The notes under the pieces: model-generated
Databases searched by the model: none
What the model was told of the DNA's origin: nothing
The model's input: only the letters and a program-made list of their open reading frames with translations
Part shown: in pieces, positions 18,883 through 27,687 of the stretch
Numbering within the stretch: position 1 is the first letter of the stretch
How the letters are laid out: each line of letters starts with the position of its first letter
Program-made: the position numbers and the translations under genes
Origin: Agrobacterium vitis
Lineage (GTDB): Bacteria; Pseudomonadota; Alphaproteobacteria; Rhizobiales; Rhizobiaceae
Length of the DNA: 64,000 nucleotides
Assembly (NCBI RefSeq): GCF_013337045.2
Contig: NZ_CP118261.1
Location: 186,001 to 250,000 of the forward strand
Reading direction: 5' to 3'

Positions 18883-20038
18883 CAGCTGGCGCGGACCGGT
18901 CCTGGTCGGGCTGTCGATCATGGTGGGGACGGTCGGCTGGAGCGGAAACATCATGACCTTGCCGGTCGGGATGCTGTTCCCGCTACTCTGGGGGCAATCG
19001 CCGTCACGTTTGGTCGCTGCTGCCGTCTCAGCTGGTTACTTCCTCGCCGCTTCCCGCGGCTTGCCCCAGGGCGTCGCCAATTTCTACGCCGCTGATCTTT
19101 GGCCCGGCCTGCTACTTTGGGCGGTTGCCTCGCTTGCTTTCGTCGTCGTGCATGCCGTCCTATGGGCAAGGCAAACGGAAAGGGTACGGGCGGTACGTTA
19201 TGTGGTGGCCATGGTGCTGATGGCTCTGCCGCCATTTGGGATCATTGGCTGGGCGCATCCATTGACCGCGGCCGGCATCCTGTTTCCAGGATGGGGATGG
19301 TTTGGTCTCTGCGCAACCGCGATCCTGTTGGTCGTCATGACCGGTCGAAGGTGGAAAATCGGGGTCGCTGCCCTGGTGGGACTGTACGCCTGGTCCGCCA
19401 CGAACTGGACGCAGCTCAAGGTACCAGACAGATGGAAAGGGGTCGATCTCGCGCTCGGGCAAAAACTCGGTCGTGACAACTCGCTCACCTACCAACGCAG
19501 TCTGATCGTAACCGCACGTGCGATGGCGGGCGAGAAGGCTCGTTTCGTCGTTTTGCCGGAGAGTGCGCTCGGCTTTTGGACGCCGACCGTAGCACGTCTC
19601 TGGCAGGATGGCTTGCAGGAATCCGGCGTCACCGTGATCGCCGGTGCAGCGGTCATCGATGCGACCGGTTATGACAACGTCATGGTGGCTATCTCTGCCA
19701 GCGACGCCCGTGTTCTCTATCGAGAGCGGATGCCGGTCCCGGTCTCCATGTGGCAGCCGTGGCTCGATTGGACAGGGCAGGGTGGAGGCGCACGCGCTGA
19801 CCTTTTACGAAATCCGACCGTCGATATCGACGGCCAGAAGATCGCTCCGCTGATCTGTTACGAACAACTCATCCTCTGGCCGGTTCTGCAATCGATGCTG
19901 CATTCGCCTGATATCATCGTCGCCACAGGCAACGGATGGTGGACTGACGGCACCTCGATCGTTGCCATCCAGAAAGCAGGCGTGACTGCCTGGGGCAGGC
20001 TGTTCGGCGTGCCCGTCATCATGGCATTCAACACATAG
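18803..20038 (+). CDS. traB: Conjugal transfer protein TraB (nitrilase-fold, membrane)
   Basis: 411 residues from the ATG at 18803. The first half has several hydrophobic helices. The second half is a carbon-nitrogen-hydrolase domain with Glu in [12 protein letters not shown] and Cys in [11 protein letters not shown], ending [14 protein letters not shown]. Overall it resembles apolipoprotein N-acyltransferase. TraB raises transfer efficiency in Ti plasmids; substrate unknown. The alternative upstream frame from 18593 reads through traF out of frame and lacks family features. Confidence 0.92.
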   Translation: MTHDILDRSPIAGSSGLPSRSSRLIPDSWRGPVLVGLSIMVGTVGWSGNIMTLPVGMLFPLLWGQSPSRLVAAAVSAGYFLAASRGLPQGVANFYAADLWPGLLLWAVASLAFVVVHAVLWARQTERVRAVRYVVAMVLMALPPFGIIGWAHPLTAAGILFPGWGWFGLCATAILLVVMTGRRWKIGVAALVGLYAWSATNWTQLKVPDRWKGVDLALGQKLGRDNSLTYQRSLIVTARAMAGEKARFVVLPESALGFWTPTVARLWQDGLQESGVTVIAGAAVIDATGYDNVMVAISASDARVLYRERMPVPVSMWQPWLDWTGQGGGARADLLRNPTVDIDGQKIAPLICYEQLILWPVLQSMLHSPDIIVATGNGWWTDGTSIVAIQKAGVTAWGRLFGVPVIMAFNT

Positions 20039-20049
20039 GAGATTTCCCG

Positions 20050-20682
20050 ATGGTCGATGCTGCCCTTATCCAGCAATGCGCCGATCCTGCTCTAAAACCC
20101 GCAATCGTCGAGCAGTTCATCGAACGGGCAGGGTCCCAGGATCCACTCTTTATTACGGTTCGCTCTGGGAGCCGAGCCATTCTGGCACCTAAGCCCGCGA
20201 CACCGGATGATGCCCTGACGCTGATCCGTAACAACCTCGGCCGCAACACCGTGCGCGTTGGGCTAACTCAATATCCCGCCGGCCTCGGCATCCTGGAGGC
20301 CGGGCAACTGAAGCCCGACCTCGTCGATGCATGTACGAACATCAGCATGGGCACGGCGCTGTTTGCCAAGGTCTACCGGATCGTCACCAAATGGTATGGC
20401 AATCCAACCAACAACGATGTGCTGCCGCAGGTACTCGACGATGCCATCATGGCTTGGGAGACGGGGTATTTCGAGGGGGTGGCGGTGTTTCGGGCACCCG
20501 ATCCCAAAGACATAAAATTGCTAGAGCCAATCCAAAATTGGCCGCCGGAGCAGGCGACGGATGATGTCAATCATCAACGCCAGGGTCATGAACAATCGCA
20601 AATGTCAGACGCCGATGCCGAAAACGACCCCAATAGAGCAGAAATCCGCGTCGACCTTTCCGGAATTGGTCGTTCCAGATGA
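20050..20682 (+). CDS. traH: Conjugal transfer protein TraH
   Basis: 210 residues. The N-terminal domain ALIQQCADPALKPAIVEQFI is lytic-transglycosylase-like, followed by a VRVGLTQYPAGLGILEAGQL block and a Gln/Asp-rich tail. It closes the traAFBH operon, 11 nt after traB. Ti-plasmid TraH is comparable in length and position and is dispensable or weakly stimulatory for transfer. The next gene, luxR, begins only 39 nt downstream with its own GGAGG, so read-through expression is plausible. Confidence 0.9.
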   Translation: MVDAALIQQCADPALKPAIVEQFIERAGSQDPLFITVRSGSRAILAPKPATPDDALTLIRNNLGRNTVRVGLTQYPAGLGILEAGQLKPDLVDACTNISMGTALFAKVYRIVTKWYGNPTNNDVLPQVLDDAIMAWETGYFEGVAVFRAPDPKDIKLLEPIQNWPPEQATDDVNHQRQGHEQSQMSDADAENDPNRAEIRVDLSGIGRSR

Positions 20683-20721
20683 TCCAGCATCTGTGCTGAT
20701 TTCAATCAGAGGAGGAAATCA

Positions 20722-21462
20722 ATGGAACTTAAGCAACAGATGCTTTTGCTTTCTTCGTTGAAGACTGTGCGAAGGGCTGGCAGCGTCAATGACTTGAACG
20801 CAGCTATTTCTGAGGTGCGTGATCGGTACGGTTTCGCCCATTTGGTGTTTTTGCTGGTGAAGCCCGCAAACCACCCAAACATCGAGCCTCTGTTTTGTGC
20901 AACATATCCAGAGGAATGGACTTCTCTTTATCTTCGGAACAATTACCTGGAGAGTGACCCCGTCATTCAATTCTCACAGAAAGGCTTCCTTCCCTACGAT
21001 TGGTCCGGCATCGAACGGACCTCTGAAACAGCGCGTGCGTTTTTCAAGGAGGCGAACGCGTTCGGTGTTGGTGTCAATGGATTGACAGTCCCCATCAGAG
21101 GTCCCGGTGGTGAGCGCAGTCTTTTTTCAGCGACTTCGAATCTTCTGGGAAGAGAATGGCGCGCATTACGGACATCGAGCAAAAACGATCTTCTGGTCCT
21201 TTCCCATTTCTTTCACGAGAAAGTTCTCACGGTGTCGAGGTTACGAAAAACGAACGCATACCGCACGCTGTCCAAACGTGAGCAACAGTGCCTCCAACTG
21301 CTGGCCAGCGGCATCGTGCCCAAGCGCATTGCATCGCAGTTGCAGCTCTCGGAGAGTGCTGTCCGCCTTTATCTCAGATCAGGTCGAGGCAAACTCAATG
21401 CTCGGACAATGTATCAGGCGATCGCCAGAGCAAGCTTTCTGGAAATAATCCAGACGCGATAG
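20722..21462 (+). CDS. Solo LuxR-family quorum-sensing regulator
   Basis: 246 residues with both domains of an acyl-HSL receptor. The ligand pocket residues are kept: Tyr62, Trp66, Tyr70, Asp79-Pro80 and Trp94 (YPEEWTSLYL, ESDP, PYDWSG), and a GVNGLTVPI strand follows. The C-terminal LuxR HTH is KREQQCLQLLASGIVPKRIA with SESAVRLYLRSG. It is clearly not TraR. GGAGG stands 9 nt before the ATG. No luxI is nearby. It could be a CinR/BisR-like receptor; its targets are probably the next three genes. Confidence 0.9.
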   Translation: MELKQQMLLLSSLKTVRRAGSVNDLNAAISEVRDRYGFAHLVFLLVKPANHPNIEPLFCATYPEEWTSLYLRNNYLESDPVIQFSQKGFLPYDWSGIERTSETARAFFKEANAFGVGVNGLTVPIRGPGGERSLFSATSNLLGREWRALRTSSKNDLLVLSHFFHEKVLTVSRLRKTNAYRTLSKREQQCLQLLASGIVPKRIASQLQLSESAVRLYLRSGRGKLNARTMYQAIARASFLEIIQTR

Positions 21463-21522
21463 TCTGAGCAGACTTTTCACTGTCGTTCAATTTCGTCGTC
21501 CCGGAAATGCTGCGTTGTCCGT

Positions 21523-21546
21523 CAATCTATCGAAATCGATAGATTG
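21523..21546. promoter_or_regulatory. Candidate operator: perfect inverted repeat
   Basis: Two perfect 11-bp arms, CAATCTATCGA and TCGATAGATTG, flank a 2-bp centre, 61 nt after the luxR stop and 140 nt before the next ATG. There is no T-run, so it is not a terminator. The size and symmetry suit a dimeric regulator, most simply the adjacent LuxR protein; this is inferred. Confidence 0.6.
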
Positions 21547-21686
21547 CGCTGAGCCCTATTGTTGCGGACCTTGATCGCTCTGAATTGCCCCCTAGAGCCA
21601 CGCAATTGGCGAGGTGGTCATGCATCGAATTCGGCAACCGAATTGCTGTTGGCCCCTGCATTTGGCTCAGTATCAAGGAGCATGCA

Positions 21687-22766
21687 ATGGCTGACAGCCT
21701 GACCATAGAGGCGTGGAAAAAAGCGCCGCGTCTCAACGCATTTGCGTCCTTTTTCGAAAGAACGGCGAGTGGCAAGGGAGGGTCACCCGGTCTGGGTGTA
21801 CCAGAGCCTGCGATGAATCTGCTGTGTTACGATCTGGATTGTATGACATTCTGGGACACTCATCGGCGGTTATGGGGTCATTTCGACAGTCATTATTTTG
21901 CGAGCATCCCGTATAGATTGGAGGAAGAGTGCCGCCTTGCCGTTGCGATTCTGTCGTTTGGCCACAAGGCATGGGCGCGCAGTGGGCGTGCTGCGACAGT
22001 TTACACATTGGGTGCTGGTGCTGGCACCCTTGCCAGAGCGCTGGCAAGGCTTGGGGACGGACGCCTGAAAACGCTCAATTGCAGCCCGACGAACGGTAAT
22101 CGTGTTTGCTTTTTTGCCAAGCGAGGAAGCGATGATGCCAGCTTCTATCATGGTCCATTCTTTGAGCTGGATGATGAGCGCTATGCGTCGGATGAGGCTC
22201 TTCGTCCCTTCCGGGATGGATATGATATCCTGCTCGAGGACACGACGTTTCAGATGTATGGGCGCGACAGAGAAAATCAAACCGCCTTTATCGCACCAAG
22301 GCTTCGCGAAGGCGGGGTGTTGGTACAGGTGCAGAAGCTTAAGAACCCAAAACCAGACGTCTATCTTGCGCGTGAGATTCAAAAGGATGAGATCTTCAAA
22401 TCGAAGTTTTTTTCTACCGCGCAGATTATCGAAAAGCAGCGCGATGTGCTTGAGACGATGGTAGATTTTCAGGTCGATCTCGAAACCTCGGGATCTGCTC
22501 TCCAATCATACTTTCGGTACAGCGTTGTCACCTGGAACAGTGGGAATTTCTACACGATTGTCTCATCCAATTCCTTGGGCTCGATCCGCGATTTTTGCGC
22601 GTCGATGCTAAGGCCGGCGATACCAGAAGAGTTTTGCTATGAGCCGCTACCACGCATCATCATCAATGATGAAAAAGATCCCATCCGGGCAGACTGGACC
22701 TGGCGCACACCGCATTCAATTCGTGGCGAGGCCACAACGGGAACGTCCTCAGGTGTAAGTGAATGA
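21687..22766 (+). CDS. Methyltransferase-like protein (class I SAM fold)
   Basis: 359 residues from the ATG at 21687, with AAGGAG 7 nt upstream. A Rossmann SAM-binding loop is suggested by VYTLGAGAGTLARALA near residue 113, then the acidic YDILLEDTTFQMY near residue 182 and REGGVLVQVQKL near residue 212, as in class I methyltransferases. The C-terminal third is unrecognised. It overlaps the next gene by 4 nt (ATGA), so the two are a translationally coupled pair. Substrate unknown; the neighbours suggest small-molecule modification. Confidence 0.65.
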   Translation: MADSLTIEAWKKAPRLNAFASFFERTASGKGGSPGLGVPEPAMNLLCYDLDCMTFWDTHRRLWGHFDSHYFASIPYRLEEECRLAVAILSFGHKAWARSGRAATVYTLGAGAGTLARALARLGDGRLKTLNCSPTNGNRVCFFAKRGSDDASFYHGPFFELDDERYASDEALRPFRDGYDILLEDTTFQMYGRDRENQTAFIAPRLREGGVLVQVQKLKNPKPDVYLAREIQKDEIFKSKFFSTAQIIEKQRDVLETMVDFQVDLETSGSALQSYFRYSVVTWNSGNFYTIVSSNSLGSIRDFCASMLRPAIPEEFCYEPLPRIIINDEKDPIRADWTWRTPHSIRGEATTGTSSGVSE

Positions 22767-24175
22767 CACAGGAAGAAAAGCCATCCCACGTCAATTGCGA
22801 TCACGCGACGCTGGATGAGGTCATGCGGGCATTAACGTTTCTGATGCCCGATCTTACGCGATTCTGGGCGCTTCCGCTTAAACACTACGCATACACTGTT
22901 TATGATACAGTCATCAGAGGCGACGGTTCCGTGCGCAAGGATGCCATGGTGCGGCTACAAAGATGTATTGTGCGGGCTGCGTTGAGGTCTGGAGCAAGCG
23001 ATGAGGATGTAGAGCGTGTCAGCCACCAAATAGCACAATCGCCCATTATACAAACCGGACCTCACTGTCATTTGCTGGTCGAGCCTGATGCATTCTACAC
23101 ACATCTGTTCAGCGCGCTTGGCCTCGCAGCCCATGGTCTCCGATGGCACATATGGTACAGCGCCTCGACGGTGAAGTTTATTGAGCGCGCGAAAAAAGGT
23201 CCCGGATGGCTTTCGCTCAATGGAAATGCGGTGAATGTCTTCGGGTTGCCCCGCAGGCGTATGGATTCTTACAGCATTTGCGGACAAAATGGACCGTATC
23301 GGTTCGAATTGGCAGCACAGAAAGGCGATGAAGCCACCAATGCTCTGGCTTCGCAATTGAAGGCAATCTTGCCTGATCGCGCATTTCCATCTGCCGCAGA
23401 GGCAATCAAGACCGCCAATCAGATCCTCTGGCGGAGCTCATTTCCTCCGTCAATACGACTGTTGCAAGTTGATGATCTCGACGTTGCCGATCTGGTCGCC
23501 GACCATCTCGAAGACAGCGGATCATGGCTTTCGGCTCGTTTGAATGAGCATGACCCTTTCGCAAATAATATAATGCGGACGATGGATCATCTGAATGCGG
23601 GGGCATGGGCAGGATGGGTCCGCCCAACGACTGATTTCTTCTGGGGGCTACAGGATGGGCGGATATTCCCTCTGCATCTGGAACGAGGTGTCTGTTCAGG
23701 TGGGCCTTCGTCCACGTTTAAGGTCCGTTTTGAGCCTGAACACCTTGCGGCCGCGCTGCGCGAGCGCAAACTGGTGCCGAATCTTCTGACAACCTTTTTG
23801 ATCACCTCAATCCTCCCCGGCACCCGTGTGCTCGGCGGCTGTCGTCAGACTGTATATTACCCTCTTATGCGGTATCTGGTCGCGACGGCACTCCAATTCT
23901 CAGGTGATTGGCAACTCCTCGACACAATGCGTGCCGACAAGTGCTTGGGCGTATGGGGGCACCGCGTTTTGCGCCCAACCGTAGGCGATCCCTTGCTTGA
24001 AATCGAAAAACATGGATCAGTGATGCAGATTGCGGCCCAATACAGTGCTCGCACGCTTAAGGATTGCGCTGGAGACATGGCGAGTTTCACCAAGGATCCG
24101 ATTTGGGCGCAGATGTCAGCGCATATCCGGGATCAGGCCGTCAACCTGCAGTCTGCGGAGTGGCAATGGGTATAG
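22763..24175 (+). CDS. Unrecognised 470-residue protein
   Basis: 470 residues, soluble, no signal peptide. Distinctive segments are GPHCHLLVEPDAFYTHLFSA near residue 95, HIWYSASTVKFIERAKKGPGW near residue 130, VNVFGLPRRRMDSYSICGQNGPY near residue 155, WVRPTTDFFWGLQDGR near residue 290 and SILPGTRVLGGCRQTVYYPL near residue 350. The His/Cys/Trp pattern is enzyme-like, but I recognise no family. It is coupled to the methyltransferase-like gene by a 4-nt overlap and followed by a GNAT gene, so it is most likely part of a biosynthetic step under LuxR control. Confidence 0.7.
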   Translation: MTQEEKPSHVNCDHATLDEVMRALTFLMPDLTRFWALPLKHYAYTVYDTVIRGDGSVRKDAMVRLQRCIVRAALRSGASDEDVERVSHQIAQSPIIQTGPHCHLLVEPDAFYTHLFSALGLAAHGLRWHIWYSASTVKFIERAKKGPGWLSLNGNAVNVFGLPRRRMDSYSICGQNGPYRFELAAQKGDEATNALASQLKAILPDRAFPSAAEAIKTANQILWRSSFPPSIRLLQVDDLDVADLVADHLEDSGSWLSARLNEHDPFANNIMRTMDHLNAGAWAGWVRPTTDFFWGLQDGRIFPLHLERGVCSGGPSSTFKVRFEPEHLAAALRERKLVPNLLTTFLITSILPGTRVLGGCRQTVYYPLMRYLVATALQFSGDWQLLDTMRADKCLGVWGHRVLRPTVGDPLLEIEKHGSVMQIAAQYSARTLKDCAGDMASFTKDPIWAQMSAHIRDQAVNLQSAEWQWV

Positions 24176-24296
24176 GTTGCGCGCAAAGGCGAATTGTTGC
24201 CGATTGAGAAGGTTACGAAAATGTCTCCGACGGGTGGGTATCCCAATGGCCGGAAATGTCTTCGGGAGAGGCTCATTGAATATTAGGAGGCCGGTC

Positions 24297-24839
24297 ATGG
24301 AAGCCAAAACGCTGCTAATCCGATGCATTTCCCACGAAGACATTGCCGTTTTTCGACGTATTCGTCTGGAAGCTCTTGCATGCGAGCCTGCATCTTTTGC
24401 CAGCCGGTTTGAAGATTGGGAAAAGCTCTCAGATGACGATTGGCACCAAAGATTACAGGATCACATCTTTATCGCATTCAGCGATGATGAACCGGTTGGC
24501 ATTATGGGGCTGTCGCGACTTCGTCCAAAAAAGATGGCGCATCGCGCTACCCTTGTGATGGTATATATTCGAAAGCGCTTTCGTGGCACTGGTCTTTCCA
24601 GAAAACTCCTTGGTGCAGTTATCGATTTTGCCAAAGCCAAGGGAATTTTACAGATTGAGCTCGGCGCAAGTGCTGACAACCTGGAGGCGTTGCGCTTTTA
24701 CCGGCGCAATGGATTCACAGACATCGGCCTCAATCCGCGTGGGTTTCTCGATGAGGGCAGGGCTGTCGATGAAGTGCGCATGGCGCGTCTGTTCAATGAA
24801 TATCCCAGTCATTGCCAGAGCGGTTCCTTGAGCAGGTGA
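24297..24839 (+). CDS. GNAT-family N-acetyltransferase
   Basis: 180 residues from the ATG at 24297, set by GGAGG 7 nt upstream. The GNAT core is clear: FIAFSDDEPVGIMGLSRL (strand pair), MVYIRKRFRGTGLSRKLL (acetyl-CoA loop, Arg-x-x-Gly-x-Gly type), then IELGASADNLEALRFYRRNGF. Acts on an unknown amine or acyl acceptor. A 121-nt gap separates it from the preceding gene, so it may share the operon or have a weak promoter of its own. Confidence 0.88.
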   Translation: MEAKTLLIRCISHEDIAVFRRIRLEALACEPASFASRFEDWEKLSDDDWHQRLQDHIFIAFSDDEPVGIMGLSRLRPKKMAHRATLVMVYIRKRFRGTGLSRKLLGAVIDFAKAKGILQIELGASADNLEALRFYRRNGFTDIGLNPRGFLDEGRAVDEVRMARLFNEYPSHCQSGSLSR

Positions 24840-24849
24840 TGCGATGGTG

Positions 24850-24897
24850 CGACATGTGGCATCGTAGATGTCGATAAAGCGGAATTTTATCGACATG
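24850..24897. repeat. Dyad repeat downstream of fic
   Basis: CGACATGTGGCATCGTAGATGTCG (24850-24873, written in parts: CGACATGTGGCATCG then TAGATGTCG) is a 22/24 match to 26042-26065 upstream of fic. It overlaps a second hairpin with perfect 11-bp arms ATGTCGATAAA (24868-24878) and TTTATCGACAT (24886-24896). The same hairpin type recurs twice on the other side of fic. Confidence 0.7.
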
Positions 24898-24919
24898 TTG
24901 TAGGGGCCAAGAGGTTCTA

Positions 24920-26047
24920 CTATTCGGACCGAGCCGATGTCCGGTCGCGCAGAAGGGCGAGCAATGCCGGATTGATGTAAAGGTTCTCTCGTCCCGCCTT
25001 CACTTCTTTGAGCAGGCCGTTGTCAGCGAGCGCTTTCAGGTAGACGGATGCCGCCTGACGCTTGGCAATGCCAGCATCTACGACGTCGCTGATCCGGCAA
25101 TAAGGATTGACAAAGATCACTTCAGCCAGTTCACGCGTGTAGATTTTCGGGAGATCACGACGGATGCGTTCAGCTGTTTGGTCAAGCAAATCGCGAATGG
25201 CTCGAATCCGTGATGTTGACCAATCGGCTGTGTCACGGACAGCTTCTAGCATGTAGAGGATCCAGTCTTCCCAGGCCCCCTTGGTGGTGACTGCCAGAAG
25301 TCGCTCATAGTAGTCGCGCTTGTTGCCTATGATGTATCGACTTAGGTAGAGCACAGGGATATCCAGCAGGCCTTTATCAACGAGGTAGAGAAGGTTTAGC
25401 ACGCGCCCAGTACGGCCGTTGCCGTCTATGAAAGGATGTATGGCCTCAAATTGGTAGTGCATCACGGCAAGTCGGATCAACGGATCTATATCTTCTGCTT
25501 CGTGAATGTATCGCTCCCAGTTGGCCAGCTTGTTTCGTAGCAGGTCCTGTCCTTCCGGCGGGGTGTAGATCACCGTACCTGTCGCCTCATTCATCAGTGC
25601 CGTGCCGGGTGTCGAGCGGATATCCAGATCAACGCCCTTGATCCTGCGGCAGACAGCGACCGCAGTGGACGTCGATACCGGGCGCTCTTTGAGCGATTGA
25701 AATCCTTCATTGAGGGCTGTCCGATACCGCAGTGCCTCCTTCGTTGCAGGATCGGCCTGGTCTCCAGTTTCGTTGGCGAAGCGGAACAGTCGATCAGTCG
25801 TGGTGACGATATTCTCTATTTCCGAACTCGCCTGAGCCTCAAGCAACGGGATCGAGTTGATAAGGACGGACTGATTGGGGATGAGTTGTCCTGATATGCG
25901 GAGTTCGGCAAGTGACGCCCTCGCCGCAATGCAGGCTTTGAGGACTGCCTTCGTTTCGACGTCGTCTTTCGGGGGCAGCGCAGGGAGATCATTATAGGGG
26001 AACTCCGGGCGAAATATCATGTCGATCAATCCTGGTTTTATCGACAT
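24920..26047 (-). CDS. Fic-family AMP-transferase
   Basis: 375 residues from the ATG at 26047. The catalytic Fic motif HPFIDGNGRTGR sits near residue 205. The N-terminal helix ASSEIENIVTT (about 74-80) fits the class II inhibitory motif (S/T)xxxE(G/N), so the enzyme should hold itself inactive. A C-terminal winged-helix domain follows (YCRISDVVDAGIAKRQAASVYLKAL in part). Fic enzymes transfer AMP from ATP to target proteins. An ATG at 26020 (MIFRPEF) is an alternative start, and a dyad repeat lies exactly between the two starts. No separate antitoxin gene is seen. Confidence 0.9.
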   Translation of the reverse strand: MSIKPGLIDMIFRPEFPYNDLPALPPKDDVETKAVLKACIAARASLAELRISGQLIPNQSVLINSIPLLEAQASSEIENIVTTTDRLFRFANETGDQADPATKEALRYRTALNEGFQSLKERPVSTSTAVAVCRRIKGVDLDIRSTPGTALMNEATGTVIYTPPEGQDLLRNKLANWERYIHEAEDIDPLIRLAVMHYQFEAIHPFIDGNGRTGRVLNLLYLVDKGLLDIPVLYLSRYIIGNKRDYYERLLAVTTKGAWEDWILYMLEAVRDTADWSTSRIRAIRDLLDQTAERIRRDLPKIYTRELAEVIFVNPYCRISDVVDAGIAKRQAASVYLKALADNGLLKEVKAGRENLYINPALLALLRDRTSARSE

Positions 26048-26118
26048 GTGGCATCGCACATGTCGTCAGCATCGACATATCAGAAAATCGTGTCGATCAA
26101 ATTGGTTTTTAACGACAT
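26019..26118. repeat. Cluster of ATGTCG/CGACAT dyads at the fic start
   Basis: Imperfect hairpin ATGTCGATCAA...TTTTATCGACAT at 26019-26047, a perfect dyad CGACATGTG-6nt-CACATGTCG at 26042-26065, ATGTCG-7nt-CGACAT at 26060-26078, and TGTCGATCAA...TTTTTAACGACA at 26091-26117. The motif is thus repeated in head-to-head pairs across 100 bp covering the fic start. Likely operator sites for an unknown repressor, or short mobile palindromes. Confidence 0.65.
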
Positions 26119-26473
26119 ATTGTGGCGGGTACAAGGGGTGCCACAAATGTAGAAGATGCGGATAAACGGACTAAGCGTACCGCTGCGAAGTCAGGATCCG
26201 TGGTTGAGCCTCTGGTTCAGGCGGCTTGAATGCAAGCGATTATACTCACAATAATCACTGAGACGTGACGCCTGGGGTTGCAATTACCACGATTTTCGGC
26301 GGCCCACATGCCCAATCAACCCCCCAAAAAATCGGAATAGACGTAAGCCTACGGCGAAGGCAGCAGGCATGGGCGTTGTTATTCAACCGGAATCCGATCG
26401 ATTCAACAACGCCATTTTGAGGGCGGTGCGTTGGTGTTGCCGCTACGGTATCAGCGACCCTGCTATGCAAACG
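26119..26473 (+). ncRNA. Possible structured RNA between fic and the nucleotidyltransferase
   Basis: No protein gene is convincing here. On the plus strand, complementary arms GGGGTTG (26274-26280) with CAACCCC (26317-26323) interlock with CGATTTT (26290-26296) and AAAATCG (26328-26334), a pseudoknot-like order. GGCGTTGTT (26372-26380) pairs perfectly with AACAACGCC (26405-26413). A factor-independent terminator follows at 26474. No known RNA family was recognised, so this remains a candidate. Confidence 0.3.
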
Positions 26474-26499
26474 AGGCCCGCCGGATCAGCGGGCCTTTT
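26474..26499 (+). terminator. Plus-strand intrinsic terminator
   Basis: Perfect arms AGGCCCGC and GCGGGCCT, 7-nt loop, then TTTC. The T-run follows the hairpin only on the plus strand, yet no plus-strand gene lies upstream, which points to an unannotated transcript. It overlaps the end of the minus-strand gene at 26486. Confidence 0.65.
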
Positions 26500-27565
26500 C
26501 TATTTCATCGGTGGGTAGAATGCCGAAGGCTTGATGGACTGACGGTTGATATTGCTTGGCGACCGCATCAACGCCAGCCATGATCGAGCTGCGCCATGAC
26601 GGACCTTGATCCCACGCCTCGCGAAGAGCTTCAGCCAGGCTTGTCCCTTCGCCCGTTTCCTGCAATGCCTCGAACAGCATTCCAGCTTGCCGCAAATCCT
26701 TATCCTTCTTTGCTTTACCCCCGGCATCATTCTGGCGACGACCGGCGACGATCAGCTTGTGGACGGCATACCGGCATGGATCGGGCACCACGACCGAAAC
26801 TCCGGCACCATGCAGCAGGATCGTCCGAACGGGATCACGCAGCAGGAAATCCATGAACCGCAGGGGTTCGGCCGCGGCCCCACCAAGAGCGGGCATCTGA
26901 GCCGGTTGATCCGAATATTCTTCAGCTCCCCGATTTGTCGTCAGGAACTTGACCCGATAACCAGACGAATTGCGGAAAGCATTAGAGTTGGGGGAACCGG
27001 AAATTTTGGGTAGTGCTCGGAAGGACGGATCGACGCCCTGAAGGAGATCAAGGATTGGCGGAATCGAATCTTCGACCTCGCTTGAGATCGCATAATCTTG
27101 AGCGAGGTCCGCATCACCTGTGAGGATCGCTGCCATTGGCAATCTGATACCGAGATGAGCGGCGTAGCACTGGAATGCGACCGTGCCGACAAGGACACCT
27201 CGAAGCCGGAAGAGCCCGGCCGCAGCAAGGGTTTCAACGACCGCGCCAGTGAGGCGATCAGGAGCAACCAAACCAGCCTCACGAGTGAGAGCCGCCACCA
27301 TCTTTCGGCGGTTTTGGTAATCGTCCTTTTCGCCTCGGAAGGTCTCGACCCGCGCTGTGATTTCCTCATCATCGACCGGCCCGACATATCGGCGTTTCTG
27401 ACCGCCTTCTCCGTTCGGTTGATCAAAATACCAGTATGCGTGATTGTCGACCGTCACCTTGACGAAACGTCCTGTTGGCGGGAAGTCGGCCGACCATTGC
27501 GCATCGAAAGTCCGCTGCTGCAACTCCGCAACCATCGTCCTGAACATGAGATCGATTTGCTTCAT
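26486..27565 (-). CDS. Nucleotidyltransferase-fold protein (GSU2403/PF12281-like)
   Basis: 359 residues from the ATG at 27565 (AGGA upstream). The central region has LRGVLVGTVAFQCYAAHLG near residue 125 and the acidic pair TGDADLAQDYAIS near residue 145, the hallmarks of a polymerase-beta-type nucleotidyltransferase fold as in the GSU2403 group. The C-terminal half is helical with DPVRTILLHGAG and KLIVAGRRQ. The group's substrates are unknown; some relatives act as toxins or RNA modifiers. A longer start at 27646 adds residues with no similarity. Confidence 0.7.
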   Translation of the reverse strand: MKQIDLMFRTMVAELQQRTFDAQWSADFPPTGRFVKVTVDNHAYWYFDQPNGEGGQKRRYVGPVDDEEITARVETFRGEKDDYQNRRKMVAALTREAGLVAPDRLTGAVVETLAAAGLFRLRGVLVGTVAFQCYAAHLGIRLPMAAILTGDADLAQDYAISSEVEDSIPPILDLLQGVDPSFRALPKISGSPNSNAFRNSSGYRVKFLTTNRGAEEYSDQPAQMPALGGAAAEPLRFMDFLLRDPVRTILLHGAGVSVVVPDPCRYAVHKLIVAGRRQNDAGGKAKKDKDLRQAGMLFEALQETGEGTSLAEALREAWDQGPSWRSSIMAGVDAVAKQYQPSVHQAFGILPTDEIEKAR

Positions 27566-27687
27566 GTGAGGCGTCCTATAACATTTCCTCAAATCTAGTA
27601 TAGTTCGTTGATTTTGGCAAATCGGATGAAATGTTATCGGTCTCAATTTTAAAACGAGGCACGGGGATGTTCTCTATTCAGGTCGGC

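Noticed and set aside
26255-26470. 71-codon minus-strand frame between fic and the nucleotidyltransferase gene
   Set aside because: No ribosome site or family features; the region is better explained by a possible plus-strand RNA.
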